From the NCBI GenBank assembly GCA_038373885.1, contig JAWZYV010018238.1, positions 1 to 64,000 of the forward strand: DNA of 64,000 nt, given 5' to 3'. Both the position numbers and the translations under genes were made by a program. The first letter of the stretch is position 1. Each line of letters starts with the position of its first letter. Shown here in pieces: positions 1 through 10,777 of this stretch. Below the pieces are notes generated by a model that saw nothing but the letters and a program-made list of their open reading frames with translations, did no database searches and had not been told where the DNA came from. The stretch is from Cheiracanthium punctorium (taxonomy: Eukaryota; Arthropoda; Arachnida; Araneae; Cheiracanthiidae).

Positions 1-177
1 TCCTTGCTCCATAAAAGACTTCTTTGAAATCAAAATCTACATTAAAATCGCATACTGAAACTGTATTGCAATCTTCGCCAGGCATATTCCAACATTCTCC
101 TTTGAAATAAACTTTAGCGTTTGCCAATTTCCCGCCCAATACGGAAGATGTCACCAAGGTAAGTTCAGTTTTGGAGG
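1..177 (-). CDS. possible partial exon, Cys-containing protein (runs off left edge)
   Basis: Read on the minus strand, 58 consecutive codons are open from a possible AG acceptor at 178-179 to the window edge. The peptide has three cysteines spaced C-X8-C-X5-C (around GECW, GEDC and SVCD) followed by alternating acidic and aromatic residues. This spacing only loosely recalls ML/GM2-activator-type lipid-binding proteins, and I do not assign a family. A stop lies in frame just upstream of the acceptor. The acceptor lacks an obvious pyrimidine tract. The plus strand carries a consensus donor (AAG then GTAAGT at 159-164), so the exon could instead belong to a plus-strand gene, although all three plus frames contain stops in 1-60. 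Plus-strand sequence beyond 180 resembles repeat sequence near 60,430-60,500. Confidence 0.3.
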
Positions 178-2892
178 CTCATTGTTTGGCGCCAAACTTG
201 GCGACCCATCATCAAAAATTACAAACTCTGGAGAAAATGAACGTTTTACACCGCCCCCCCCGTCTATCCGGCAACCCTTTTGTAAAACGCAACGAAAACG
301 TGTCGACGTAAATCGGTCTACAAAAATATGTCGACAGAAAATCCGACCCGAACGAAATGGCACTCTTGTGCTAACAAATTGATCGTACTAATAAAAGTGT
401 TAAAGTCTGTCAGTTAGTTTGTAAGTTTGTTACTTTTTTATGTAACTACGTATGGCACTCTTCACGTGGCATTATGAGATCTGATTTCTGGCAATGGATA
501 CTGGAAGATTAAAATACTGTTTAAAAAATATTAATAAACCTAATGTAATAATGATAACGAAAATTGAACCTCTGGATGTCCTACTATTTTTTTTTAAAAC
601 GGTCATAAAAGTGACTATTTTTTAATTTAAGGAAGTTGTATGAGTGCAGATTCAAAAGGTTTTAAGTTAAGGACATTTTTTTAGAGAAACGAAAAAAAAA
701 AAGTTAAATTTCCAGGAAAAGCCAACATTTAGGGTTATTGTGAGTGAATGTGTGTTTCCTAGTAAACAGGGAATCATTTAAAATATACGTTTTAAACACT
801 CAAAGAGAATTTTATTAAACTCACTTACTTTAATAGACAAATAGTTGTAAAGTTTTCTTTTTAAACATGTGAAAAATAGTAAGTGAGCTCATACTGTACA
901 ATGCCTATCACAAATGCGCTTGATGGAGTACTGTTACCCTCTATTCAAAAATAAACCATCACCAAATTAAGTTAAAAATAGTCTGGTACTGTAGCCTGTT
1001 GTGTAAAATGACATATAAAAAATTCATGCATAAGAATCGAAATGCTCTTATCTTTCTGGCGGATATCGTTTGAACAGTATTGCCCGAAAATATCACGGGC
1101 ACGATAAATAGAGGAAGGAAGCTTAGCCCTTGATATTGACGGGAAGGAGGCTTATGGCCTTATCACACTAAAGGGAAAATCCGAGCAACTTCGCGCTGGA
1201 CCAACTTTGCGTGGTCATCTTTAAGGGTTGCAAAAGTAAACAAACTCTCTCCGACGACAAATAGTCATCGCATCGCTGATTTGGCGTGCAGGTTCTTATT
1301 TTACTTATCGTGCGTTGGTATATTTGCATCGGACTGGCAGCAATTTCGGCAGCATCGGATGGGCAGCAATCTCTCATTCCAAAGTCCACTTGAACGCGGC
1401 CATAATTTTATTTACACGTGATTCTGACATCGAGCCAAGCTGCCAAGCTTCGAACATAGTCGCCACTGCTCGAAATTACTTATGACGTAGCAGGAAGAAG
1501 TACTCTGATTGGCCGATATTTCGTCCGACTCGGATTTTTTCCTTCGGAAAGGAAAAATTTGGAGTTCGCGGTCGTCAAGGTAACGGCAGAGGAAATCGGC
1601 CGGAAACTTGATTTGCAAGGAAAGTGGGTCAGATTTTTCTCAGTGTGATAGCCCTATTACGGGGTTAATTCAGGATATAAGCTATCCTCACTTCGAATTT
1701 GTCCAGCCGTTTCGCCGTGAAAGAAGAACAAACAACTGTGTCTATAATATTAGCCCGATTGCTTTACATAGTACGGGAAGCGCAAGTGCGGTGAGCTCTA
1801 CTTAATTATCCACGTACGAAAAAATTCTTCTTCCACATTTAATGAACAGCGATCCTTCATTTCAACCAACATGAATGTTAGAAGTGCATTTTTGCTTGCG
1901 CTCAATATTTCTCACTTATTCTGACATTATTTTACAAGGAGCAGACACTTGTTTAATTTTCTCGACAACCTGGGAGTGTTTATTGTATGTTTTTCTGGTG
2001 AAATACTGTGTAGATCTCTCATATCGGTCTCTTGCGCTGCGTAATTGTAGCTTTCTGATTGGAGGGGTCCAGATGAAGGAGGTGGGAATCATTTTTACTA
2101 TAAAATTCGATTGACAGTACATTTTACGATCAATATCTGGTAAATTTTTTCAATAGCACTAAAAATGTTTAAGTACTTTGTAGTAAATTGTGTTGTTATG
2201 TGCTAAATTATATAATTTCCCTTTGACTCGATTCAAGATCGATAAATGGACATTTTTTCATTAAAATACGAATTCGATCTTAGCGATTTCCTTTCATCGA
2301 AGGATAATCGATTTCAACCCCCCCCCCCCCACACACACACACACTTTAGGGTGCTTTGATTAAGAAGCATTAAAAAGCCATACAGTTTAATGGGCTCTCT
2401 CATCGATAAAAACCCTTCTGTATTCACCTTGGATGTTTATAAACTTCGGAGTACGTGAAGCGTTATCGGGTAAATAATGGGAAAAAAAAGAATGATCCGT
2501 AAATATTCAGGGTAATCAACCGGAGGACTATTCATTTCTGCGGAAAGTAATTTTAAAATATTTATTAGTTATCTATTTACACGGGAAAAATTAAATACCG
2601 CTCTCATCTGGAAGGAACAGATGGCTGTTCTCTGTGTTCTAAAACTAGAAGAATAAAATCGTAGAATGATGCGTGTAGGTTATACACATAGATGATACAG
2701 ACGAAAGGGTCGAGAATTTCTGGTCCGTAGTATTGTAGCTAATAACTTCAGAATGTCTAGTTTGTGGAACAAAAAATCATCGTTCGATTTTAGGAGCACT
2801 AGAACGATCGTTTGTGGGTCTAAGCGTTATCGTATGCAGCCATTGACAGATATTTCCATATGTGAAGAAGCACCAGATTATAGAGGAGAGAT
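178..2892. other. no recognised gene; AT-rich spacer with one GC-richer patch
   Basis: No frame longer than 80 codons, and none resembles a known family. The patch at about 1,400-1,720 is richer in CpG than its surroundings and contains a CCAAT-box-like ATTGG (1,508-1,512) and a TGACGTAG CRE-like octamer (about 1,481). It could be a promoter or simply old repeat; no transcript model can be anchored to it. A C-run followed by (CA)n sits at 2,318-2,345. Confidence 0.4.
2318..2345. repeat. simple repeat: poly-C followed by (CA)n
   Basis: A run of about 13 C residues is directly followed by about seven CA units. It is a pure microsatellite with no coding content. Confidence 0.9.
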
Positions 2893-2906
2893 CTGAATTT
2901 TGGATA

Positions 2907-3140
2907 CGCCTCACCATGGCACAGTGGTTATATCACTGAAAATGGTAGACGGCCAAAGTGTGAAGATCCCGGGTTCGGGTCCCACCGCGTGGTCGTCGAT
3001 TTAACGGTCTGGAGTTTTGGTAGGTTTTCTCCAGATGTAACGTGACTACGCGTTAGAACCCCTCAGAAAGTCCTCCTACCAAGGCATCCCTCATCTTAGG
3101 CAGATACCCCTCGCGTAGGTTTGCCTTAATCACACACACA
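2907..3140 (+). mobile_element. tRNA-derived SINE (family S1) with 14-bp target duplication
   Basis: This is a 234-bp retroposed element. It is bounded by perfect direct repeats CTGAATTTTGGATA at 2,893-2,906 and 3,141-3,154, the hallmark of LINE-mediated insertion. The head has RNA polymerase III boxes: an A-box-like TGGCACAGTGG and a B box GGGTTCGGGTCCC. A non-tRNA body (around CTGGAGTTTTGG and TCTCCAGATGTAACGTGA) follows, and the tail is (CA)n. The same body recurs at 8.3, 10.3, 50.6, 53.7 and 55.4 kb. This copy is the reference for the family because both edges are certain. Confidence 0.9.
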
Positions 3141-3154
3141 CTGAATTTTGGATA

Positions 3155-4130
3155 AGTGAGTTCAGAAGTGTCTCGTTCTCTGATCTAATATTTATCGGCA
3201 GTACATAAGACTCGTAAATTCTAGATCCACCCATTATTTTCTAGACGTCAGCAGCATTTTGTTTTTCAGTGTAAAAATATATCTTTCGTTCCATAGTAAA
3301 CATCAACCAAAAATTTTACACTCTAACCATCTTTTCAGACATATGTTTTCAGAGTCTATTACTCAGCTATTTGCAAAATTGGAATATTCGCTGATGTTTT
3401 AAATCGCTATTGTCTCTTTACAAACACAACCGACACGTATGCATGTTAATGACGGAAATATGTAGATAATATTAAATTAAAAGACGATTTGACATTTTTT
3501 TAAATACAAAAGGGTACTTAAAACGAGTGTCAATGAACAGGTAATTTTAAATTTGAATCTATATTTTTCATATTTTATTTCACTTTATGTTGGAAAAACG
3601 CAGCATCCGTTTAAAATTTTTCCATATAAAATTCCTCTTCATATTGCAGTTCCTTTAGTCAGCGAGAGAATAATTTCGAAAATTTGTCAAACTTCATTTC
3701 TTAAAAGCTCAATTAATGAAGAATGTACAAAAATATTTTAAATATTTATGTACATTTTGAAATTTCTAACAGTTGTGAATTCACGAAGTTTATTTAAATT
3801 ACGTTTATTCACCGAATCTTGACTATGTATCCTAATTCTCATCACTGTACACTAAAAGATAACAGTCCTAAGCACGCTGCTTTATTTAGAGAGTAATGTA
3901 TTTTTAACATCTTCCCCGGCCAGCAATTTGTCGTGTGCGAAGTATTAAAATACACAAGGCTTATAGAATATAAGCCCTCGCTCATTTATCTTGGAGTGTT
4001 GTCGGCTTCCAGCACTTTAGAATTCCAAGAATTGTGCGAATTGCAAAAGCCAGAATACACTAATAATTCATATTCCTTGTCTAAGTGAAGTCATTTCCGA
4101 TTTCTGCAGATCTAAGCTCGAGTCTACGGC
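3155..4130. other. no recognised gene or element
   Basis: AT-rich sequence with only short chance frames (longest about 62 codons at 3,553-3,741) and no conserved motif that I recognise. Confidence 0.5.
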
Positions 4131-5060
4131 AAATGTAAGTAGAACATGCTTCGTGACTGACCGAAATAAACTTAAGGTAATTTTTAAATAGCAGAAAAAA
4201 TAACAAGAAAGATAAATCATGGCAAACGCATCGATTATAAAACATTTTCCAACACAACAATATTTTTGCGCCAAATTCAGCTATGTATCTTACTTATGAT
4301 TTTAGAGATAAGTTTTTTAAAAATCCCTGTTAATGTAACTTTGCAAGGCCCTGTAAAAAAAGAAAAAAAAATTAAAAATTCATTTAAATCTTGTAGCTGA
4401 AGAGTAAACTGTTTGTTATATTTTTAAATTGATTGAATTGTGCATAATATCTCAGACTTGCACAGACCCCGCTGTATTGGAATGATTTTGAATTCTACCG
4501 TAGAAGAATTATATTAATGATACAGACACTGTTTTCGATGGAGTGCATTATTTCGTGATCTTTAATGACATACATTAGGTTTCATTGATAATAGCCTTAT
4601 ATCTTTAAAATACTCTTTGAAGAATGGCTGCCCATGAAGCGTAATACATTGGGATTCTTTGAGTGTTCCTGTAAAAGAACTATAATTGCTGCGTACATCC
4701 TTTTTAATAAGGTGTGCAGGAATAATACGTATAAATTCAGTAGTAGTCGATCAATATTTACGGCAGTTAGAGCACAGACGGACGGACAGGCAGACAGACA
4801 AGCCAAAATCGTAAACACTTTTCAACCTTGTTGGAAAGTATAAAAAAGCCAAACCCATCGGTTATAAAACACTTCTCAGCACGACACTTTTTTTGTTCCA
4901 AATTGGACCAAATTTTCCAGATAGCCTCAAAAGAAATGGAAGAATATGAATTTATTTCACGAGACCCTGTAAAAGAATTTTGAAAGTTATTTCTACTCTT
5001 CAATATAAAAGTAAGCTGTTATAAACGTCCGCACACTTATTGTGTTGCACTTGAAACAGA
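4131..5060. repeat. dispersed repeat family B, one or two degenerate copies
   Basis: Shared signatures define this family. One is the ACGGACGGACAGGCAGACAG tract at about 4,778. Another is ATCGATTATAAAACA followed by TTTCCAACACAACA near 4,231-4,260. A third is the phrase about 'CCTGTAAAAGAACT' near 4,668. The same blocks occur in other copies at 36, 38, 47, 49, 51 and 52 kb, in both orientations. No protein is encoded. I cannot fix element ends or a target duplication, so the superfamily is open. Confidence 0.6.
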
Positions 5061-5638
5061 TGAATGTCTCCGAAGTGCCATAGACCAAAATATATTGGAA
5101 TCATTATGAGTCCTCATGTCAAAGAGGTATGCAAAATAAACTATTCTTGATGAAGTGTTGTTTATTTTTTGTAACAAACAGCAGACATCATTTTTTTTAC
5201 TTTTAAATGGACGAATGTCCATGGAATACGCTTCTACAATGACTGTCCATAGAGCTTAATGTATTGGAATTATTTCAGCAAATGGGGGTAACATTGAAAA
5301 TGTCAATGTTTAGTTTTTGGCAACAGTCCTTGCAAAATTTTCATACCGGTTTTTATTTTTTCATAGTTTTCACCGCCACTTGTGGTCGAAAATGTTAACT
5401 AAATTTGGAATGACGTGGAATAAAATTCCCTGATTTCCTAAGTATAAGGCCGCAAAAGATACATATCTATCGCATTCCGTCTTTTTTTTTATTGACTTTC
5501 AAAATCCATCAGTCCTTTTTGGGACACCCGGCACATTTAATAAGCCTTTATAGAACAAACACAATGCACGAATATCGTGACTTTTACCGCAAGTGATTAT
5601 CTAGGTTGTTTACAGTTTATGGAAATTTACAGGAAATT
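5061..5638. other. no recognised gene
   Basis: AT-rich spacer between family B and the SINE/MITE cluster. A GTCCTTTTTGGGACACCCGG-like stretch around 5,511-5,530 resembles the outer end of inverted-repeat family C. Confidence 0.4.
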
Positions 5639-5642
5639 TTAA

Positions 5643-5703
5643 GTTTATATGACAAACACAAACAACCAGGGGATGAGCGGGAATCGAACCCACGTCCGTA
5701 CCC
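5643..5703 (-). repeat. tRNA-like (S3) SINE fragment, first copy of a direct duplication
   Basis: On the minus strand this contains GTGGGTTCGATTCCCGCTC, a good polymerase III B box with T-arm. The matching segment recurs at 5,986-6,041. Both are flanked by TTAA (5,639-5,642 and 5,704-5,707 here), and a MITE sits between the two copies. Confidence 0.65.
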
Positions 5704-5707
5704 TTAA

Positions 5708-5981
5708 CCCATTTATGCCTAGCGTCAATTTTTTGGGACGGCATTTTCGCTGTCAGTCGAAACGTTGTTTATTTTTCCTAGCCTTTATTCGCGAGTATTG
5801 AACTTCAATTCCACAAAATATTTTAATATGGCCTAGTAGGATGTTGACACTTCAATTTTTATAGCATAATGATTTTAAAAGAAATCATCCCTTCTTCAAG
5901 AAGTTGACATCAGAAATTTATCAATTACTGCTGGTATTAGCGAAAATCGAAGAAAGTCGCAAAAATATCTAGCACAAATGG
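5708..5981. mobile_element. piggyBac-like MITE (family PB1), TTAA-flanked
   Basis: The 274-bp element starts CCCATTTATGCCTAG and ends with the inverse CTAGCACAAATGG. It is flanked by TTAA at 5,704-5,707 and 5,982-5,985. TTAA duplication with CCC-type ends is characteristic of piggyBac-superfamily elements. It encodes nothing. A second copy of nearly the same length (275 bp), in the opposite orientation and also in TTAA, lies at 56,231-56,505, which validates both edges. Confidence 0.85.
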
Positions 5982-5985
5982 TTAA

Positions 5986-6110
5986 GTTTATTACAAAACA
6001 AACAACAGAGGATGAGCGGAATCGAACCCACGTCCGTACCCTTAAGCGACTAGCTGAGAGGAGGACATCCCCTGAACCATTCAGTCTCTGGTTCCCCCTT
6101 TGTTGACCAC
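5986..6110 (-). mobile_element. tRNA-derived SINE head (family S3)
   Basis: Minus-strand sequence holds a B box GGGTTCGATTCCGC (near 6,015-6,030) preceded by a tRNA-length segment with an A-box-like TGGTTCAGGGG. This is typical of a tRNA-derived SINE. The proximal part duplicates 5,643-5,703. It is too divergent in the anticodon region to call a functional tRNA. Confidence 0.55.
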
Positions 6111-8308
6111 AGTGTTCTCGGAAAAACTGTAAACAAGCAATCGAGAATTGAATGAACTGACTCTTGTCACATTTGAATTATTTTTTTCTACTACCTGACA
6201 TTGAACTAATATTTGACTGTAAGAATAACGGTCAGCCGGTTGAGGTTTAAAAACTGAGCGTTTAAGGGTGTTTCACCTATAAAGCGATTGTCACAGGACT
6301 TTTGAACTTATGAACAGCTCTAAGAACAAACTAATGATGCTGAGCACTCGAAAAAATTAATATTGCTTCTTTACCCAATGCACTCTGGACTGGCACTAAC
6401 AGTCAAGCTCTATGTTTCATGCAGCTTTCAGAAAAAATTCATCAGCTCAGAAATTGCCTTCAAAAATGGATCCAAGAGTTACCCATTCGAGAAATATCTG
6501 GAAACTCCGTATGTTTAGCATTTTTTTCGGAGTATTTCGCTTCTCTTAAAGATTCATATTTTTTTGTGTCAGTTCAAAGTACAACTTGTAAAGAAATAGT
6601 CAAAAATTTTTCGAGTCTCTTGTGCAATTAAATGTTTTGAAAAGTTGATCAAAATTGCATGATTTTCAAGTACAGCAGCCTTGAGAACGAAAAAAGGAAA
6701 ACTAGTTGCACGAGTACCACTGGATCAGGTTGAGCGTTTACGAACTTGCTCAATGAAATTTTAAAAAAATTGTACGAAAAATGTGAAAAAAAATTATGTA
6801 CATGAAAATGTACCGATTAAATATTATTTTGATCCAGTCATAAGTTTTGCAAGATGACTGCAAGTGAAAATTTTTCAAGGGGCTTTCGTTTGGCTGTTTT
6901 TAGAATGCGGGTTGTTGAGCACTCGGGAAAACTTAAAATACAATTTCGAGTCATCCAAAACGCTCGCAGTATAAGCTTTATGGATGATACATTTTATACA
7001 ATAATAGGATACTTCATAGAATCATAAACACTTCAATATGTTAGATTTTTCTTCTCTGTCCTTCCGATGGGTCAATATGGATTATAGGCGTGCTCGTAAA
7101 CGCTCAACAAGTTCCACTCGTGTAACCAGCTTCAGTCTTAGACTTTCTTAAAACTTCAGTTTTTAAACCCAGAGCAGTTGATTATTGTTTTTCAAGTCAA
7201 GTTTCCTTTCTATGTGCTTGTGAAACCTGTCTCTCTGTTGTCCATTTCATTCGTCGAGGACTTATAAGTAGATTCCTAACCAAGCACCCAAATCCAAAAA
7301 TAAACAGTCCAAATCCAACTACATAAAAACACGAATATTTACGCTGTATGTTCGATTTTTTTACAGGTACTTCATTGAATGCAAAATATTTCTTTGGTTT
7401 AACTGTAATATAGGTTAGTACTTTTATTTTGTACTTTTTTGTATACGATTTAAATGCAGTATAAGTAAGGTGCTCACATTTGTGTACTTTTTTTCGTATA
7501 TGATTTAAACGTATAGATAAGGTGCTTATATTTTTGTACTTTTTTTTCGTACATGATTAAATCCAATATACGTAAGGATAGGTGCTTGAATTTTTGCCGA
7601 TTTTTCCCTCCTATCTGAGCAGTTTTCTGACCAGTGTGAGCTGAAACTGTGTGAACTTTCTTGAAAAATCAAAAAATCGAATAGAATGTCTTTACCAAAA
7701 AAGCACTCAAAAAACGGGTGTTAAAGGATTATATAAAGAAAAACTGTGTAAATACACACTTAAAAACGACTTATCACTCGGGAATATCGTTTCCACCGAC
7801 AAAAACGTCGGTCTTCATCAGTCGTCAGCATTGAGTCTCAGAAAACAGTCGTTACATCAGAATGCCTTTAAATTAAAAAACAGATGCATTTGCAGAATTG
7901 AGAATAGATTATGTATTTTCTCCATTTGTTTTACATATTTAATGATTTATTCTGATAGATCGTATGAACAATGAAGTTAACTAAATAAACAGATTATCTG
8001 GTTTGTAAAAAAATAACAATAAACTCTGAAATATGATCAGTACAGAGATCTAAATCTTATGAACACATTTTGACCTGTAACAGCTTGAAACTCAGACGCA
8101 TCTACAAATGGAACCTGCCGAAGTTCAGAAATTTCACAGTATATAAAGAATACTAGATTGAATGCTCATTGAAATGGTTTTTTCCCTAGTGTCGGGCTAA
8201 CCTTTATGGGTATGGCCTCTACTTGGTAGGAAGTAATTGGTCACTTTATTATGGTGTGATTCACCTAAGAGGCGGACCAGATTTGTCTCTTCTGAAGGTG
8301 CGGAAAGA
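6111..8308. other. no recognised gene
   Basis: Diverged AT-rich sequence. The longest frame (107 codons, 7,651-7,974) has no recognisable family and overlaps the hairpin motif noted at 7,789-7,821. Local near-repeats of 'tttgtactttttt' with variants occur at 7,427-7,550. Confidence 0.45.
7789..7821 (-). other. hairpin with hammerhead-like core CTGATGA...GAAAC
   Basis: On the minus strand CTGATGA is followed by a GACCGAC/GTCGGT stem and then GGAAAC. This is the order of the conserved hammerhead core (CUGAUGA, stem II, GAAA). I cannot place a convincing NUH cleavage triplet with both remaining stems, so it may be only a conserved retroelement hairpin. Looser relatives occur at about 33,515-33,550 and 62,367-62,402. 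Confidence 0.3.
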
Positions 8309-9010
8309 CTGCACCACAGCCGAGTGGATAAGACACTGGACATAGGTTAGATAGCCGAAGTGTGAAGGTCCCCTTTTCGGGCCTACAGTGTGACTGTCAA
8401 TCTAGCGGTCTAGAGTTTTATTCGGATTTCTTTAGATATAACGCGACTATACGTCAACCCTTTAACGCGCAGTGTTCCCGCTCTGGGAACACCCAACTCT
8501 GACGTTTGGACTGTTGCCAGTCACAAAGGATAGAATCTATTTCTATAAAAATAGTTGCGGGTGGCATAGCTCCAAGAGAATCCTTTCCTTTTGAGCACGT
8601 CATTTTCCGTATAAAAAATGTCACGATTACTTTTAACAGCACTGACATCTGCTGAAAAATGGAAGAATGCGAGAACAGCTGGATAGATTGCCCAATGCTG
8701 AAAAAGGGGCAGCCGTTGCCATCGCTCGACTTAACGACCAGCAAGAGGGCGGACGATCGAAACGTTCATCGCGCGCCACAGATCTAGAGACCCTTTTTTG
8801 ACGACAGCTGGCTGTGCGGCACAGCCAGCTGTCCGCCATCTTGCTGGTCGTTAAGTCGAGCGATGGCAACGGCTGCCCTTTTTTCAGCATTGGGAAAGGG
8901 TTGCGCCTCAAAGAGTTAAAACGGCAAAAACCTCCTATTAAGGACTTCTCTCACCCCTCGTAGACATAATGCTCCTCGTGTAAGCTTGTCTAAACACAAA
9001 AACACAAACA
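8309..9010 (+). mobile_element. SINE family S1, split by a MITE
   Basis: The head has an A box (CAGCCGAGTGGATAAG) and a degraded B box (TTTTCGGGCCTAC). The S1 body is recognisable up to about 8,453 and resumes at about 8,920 (CCTCCTATTAAGGA, CCTCGTAGACATAATGC, CTTGTCTAAACACA). The interruption is exactly the PB2 MITE at 8,458-8,915. The tail is A-rich (ACACAAA)n. Confidence 0.75.
8458..8915. mobile_element. piggyBac-like MITE (family PB2) with long internal palindrome
   Basis: The ends are inverted (CCCTTTAACGCGC and GCGCCTCAAAGAG) and flanked by TCAA/TTAA, a mutated TTAA duplication. Inside, an arm beginning at about 8,691 (CCCAATGCTGAAAAAGG, GCCATCGCTCGACTTAACGA) is repeated in inverse at about 8,838-8,893. 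A smaller hairpin CAGCTGGCTGTGCGGCACAG lies at the centre. It is nested in an S1 SINE. Related copies are at 12,442-12,874 and 41,046-41,607. Confidence 0.8.
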
Positions 9011-10327
9011 CAAAAGACAGGAAGGGACGGACGCAAGCGTCATGCCAGGAACCTAACCCAATTTTTAATTACTATAACTAATACAAACTATAAAAAGTAT
9101 TTTGATAAATAGCTTGATTTATGTTTTATATCCAGCGAAATTTTATTATAAGATTAAAAGATATATTTGTAGCTTAAAATTTAAAATAACATATTTATGA
9201 TAAACCGTTTTTGATAAAAGTTTAGTCATTTTGTCATTGCGTGAGTTGTGTGCGTATTATCTCCATCCTTTTCTTTCTGCCAGGCCCCCTGGGAGAGAGA
9301 GGGACAGAAGGGGCATTTGCCCCTGCGCCCTGGCTTTAGGGGAGTCCCGTATCTGGATGAAAATTTTATCGTTTCTCAGTTTTTATTTTAAATAAGATAA
9401 GTTTAATGCAACCATTACAAGCCATCCTCAAGTTGAGCGCTTTTAGTATGAAACTGAATACATTCATAGGGTACTTGACTTGTGTCAATTTTAAGTAACA
9501 TAATTTTATAAATAAAATTCGGACTTTTCAGATAGTTACCAGAATTGAACCCATATGTGTACCCCATGCAGTCCACGGCTGGGGGAAAAAATGGGGGGGG
9601 GTGGAATAGGGACCGGCTCAGATCCTGGTCCCAGAGCCCGTAATCGAAGGCGATGCCATGTTTAAAAGTTGTAACAATAAGTACTTTGTACGTTACGATG
9701 GACTTATAAACAAGAATTGATTTTATTTATTTCTTTTTCAGTATTTAGATTCTGACGTCACACTAGCATGAAAAAAGCGTAACTTAAAATTGAATAGTAT
9801 TCTATAAACAAAAAAAAAATGATATCTGAGATTCTGGGACAGATCCTTAAAGAATTAAATAGTTTTAGTTTTATTTGAGCTTCATAAAATCGCCAGGTCC
9901 AAAAATCGCCCATTTTCAATGGCGAACCTCTGTTTCCTTCCAGTTCCAGGCCAGACACGAACAAAAAGATGCCTTGACTTTTCCATTCCCCACCCCACCC
10001 CCCCTTTGTTTTCCGCGTGCTCTCATATTAGATTACTTATCCAGTCAGGAAAACAACAATTTTGGCACGCGATGCATCCAATATGAAAGAGTGAAAGAAA
10101 TTCCATTCGCATGCCGTAAACAATAACGATGTCGTTTATTTTTGCCTTTATAAATTGGTTACGAAATAAACTAGTTTTGTTTCGTTTCTTCTGTTGCTGT
10201 CGTTGTGTTGTACAGAGTTATATTATGCGATGAGTATTTTTAGCGCAGGATTAATTTTCTCTATAGCGGTCCTATCCTACTATATAGTTACGCTGATCCC
10301 TGACTCATGGATTCCCTGAAAGTTCCG
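9011..10327. other. no recognised gene
   Basis: Contains short G/C homopolymers (about 9,592-9,601 and 9,995-10,003) and a tRNA-B-box-like AGAATTGAACCC on the opposite strand near 9,541. No supported gene. Confidence 0.45.
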
Positions 10328-10558
10328 TGCCCCAGCATGGCCGAGTGGATAAGCCACTCACAATGGTAGACGGCTGAAGTCTGAAGATTCCGGGTCCCAT
10401 CGCGCAGCTGTGGATCTAAGGGGGCTAACTGGAGTCTGGGTCCGTTTTCTCCTTATGTAACGTGAATACTCATTAAGCCCCTTAGACAGTGCTGTTACCA
10501 AGGCATCCCCCAATCCCATGCAGATTGCCCAAGTGTAGCGTTGTCTTAATTACACATA
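10328..10558 (+). mobile_element. tRNA-derived SINE (family S1)
   Basis: The head CCCAGCATGGCCGAGTGGAT includes an essentially perfect type-II (Leu/Ser-like) A box TGGCCGAGTGG. A shortened B box (TTCCGGGTCCC) and the S1 body follow (TTTTCTCCTTATGTAACGTG, CCAAGGCATCCCCC). It ends near TTAATTACACATA. Length matches the 234-bp reference copy. Confidence 0.8.
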
Positions 10559-10704
10559 TCCAAATCTCCAATAATTCTGGAAAAACTCGCCAAGATAAAA
10601 ACTGTTATCGCCATCACTCAAAAAACTTTAAAAAGTTAAGCATAAAAAGGGTGATAGCATCTACGCCGTTTTTACAATCCGCTTGAAATTTTTCAGAATT
10701 ATGC

Positions 10705-10706
<2 letters not shown>

Positions 10707-10771
<65 letters not shown>
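10707..10771. repeat. (TA)n microsatellite
   Basis: About 32 uninterrupted TA units. Tyr/Ile-repeat frames on both strands here are artefacts of the dinucleotide. Confidence 0.97.

Positions 10772-10777
<6 letters not shown>

Noticed and set aside
1400..1720. CpG-richer patch as a promoter
   Set aside because: CCAAT- and CRE-like words alone, without a TATA/initiator or an adjoining gene, are not enough to call a promoter.
7651..7974. 107-codon frame starting at 7,651
   Set aside because: Lys/Asn-rich composition expected by chance in AT-rich DNA, crosses a retroelement-like hairpin, no recognisable motif.
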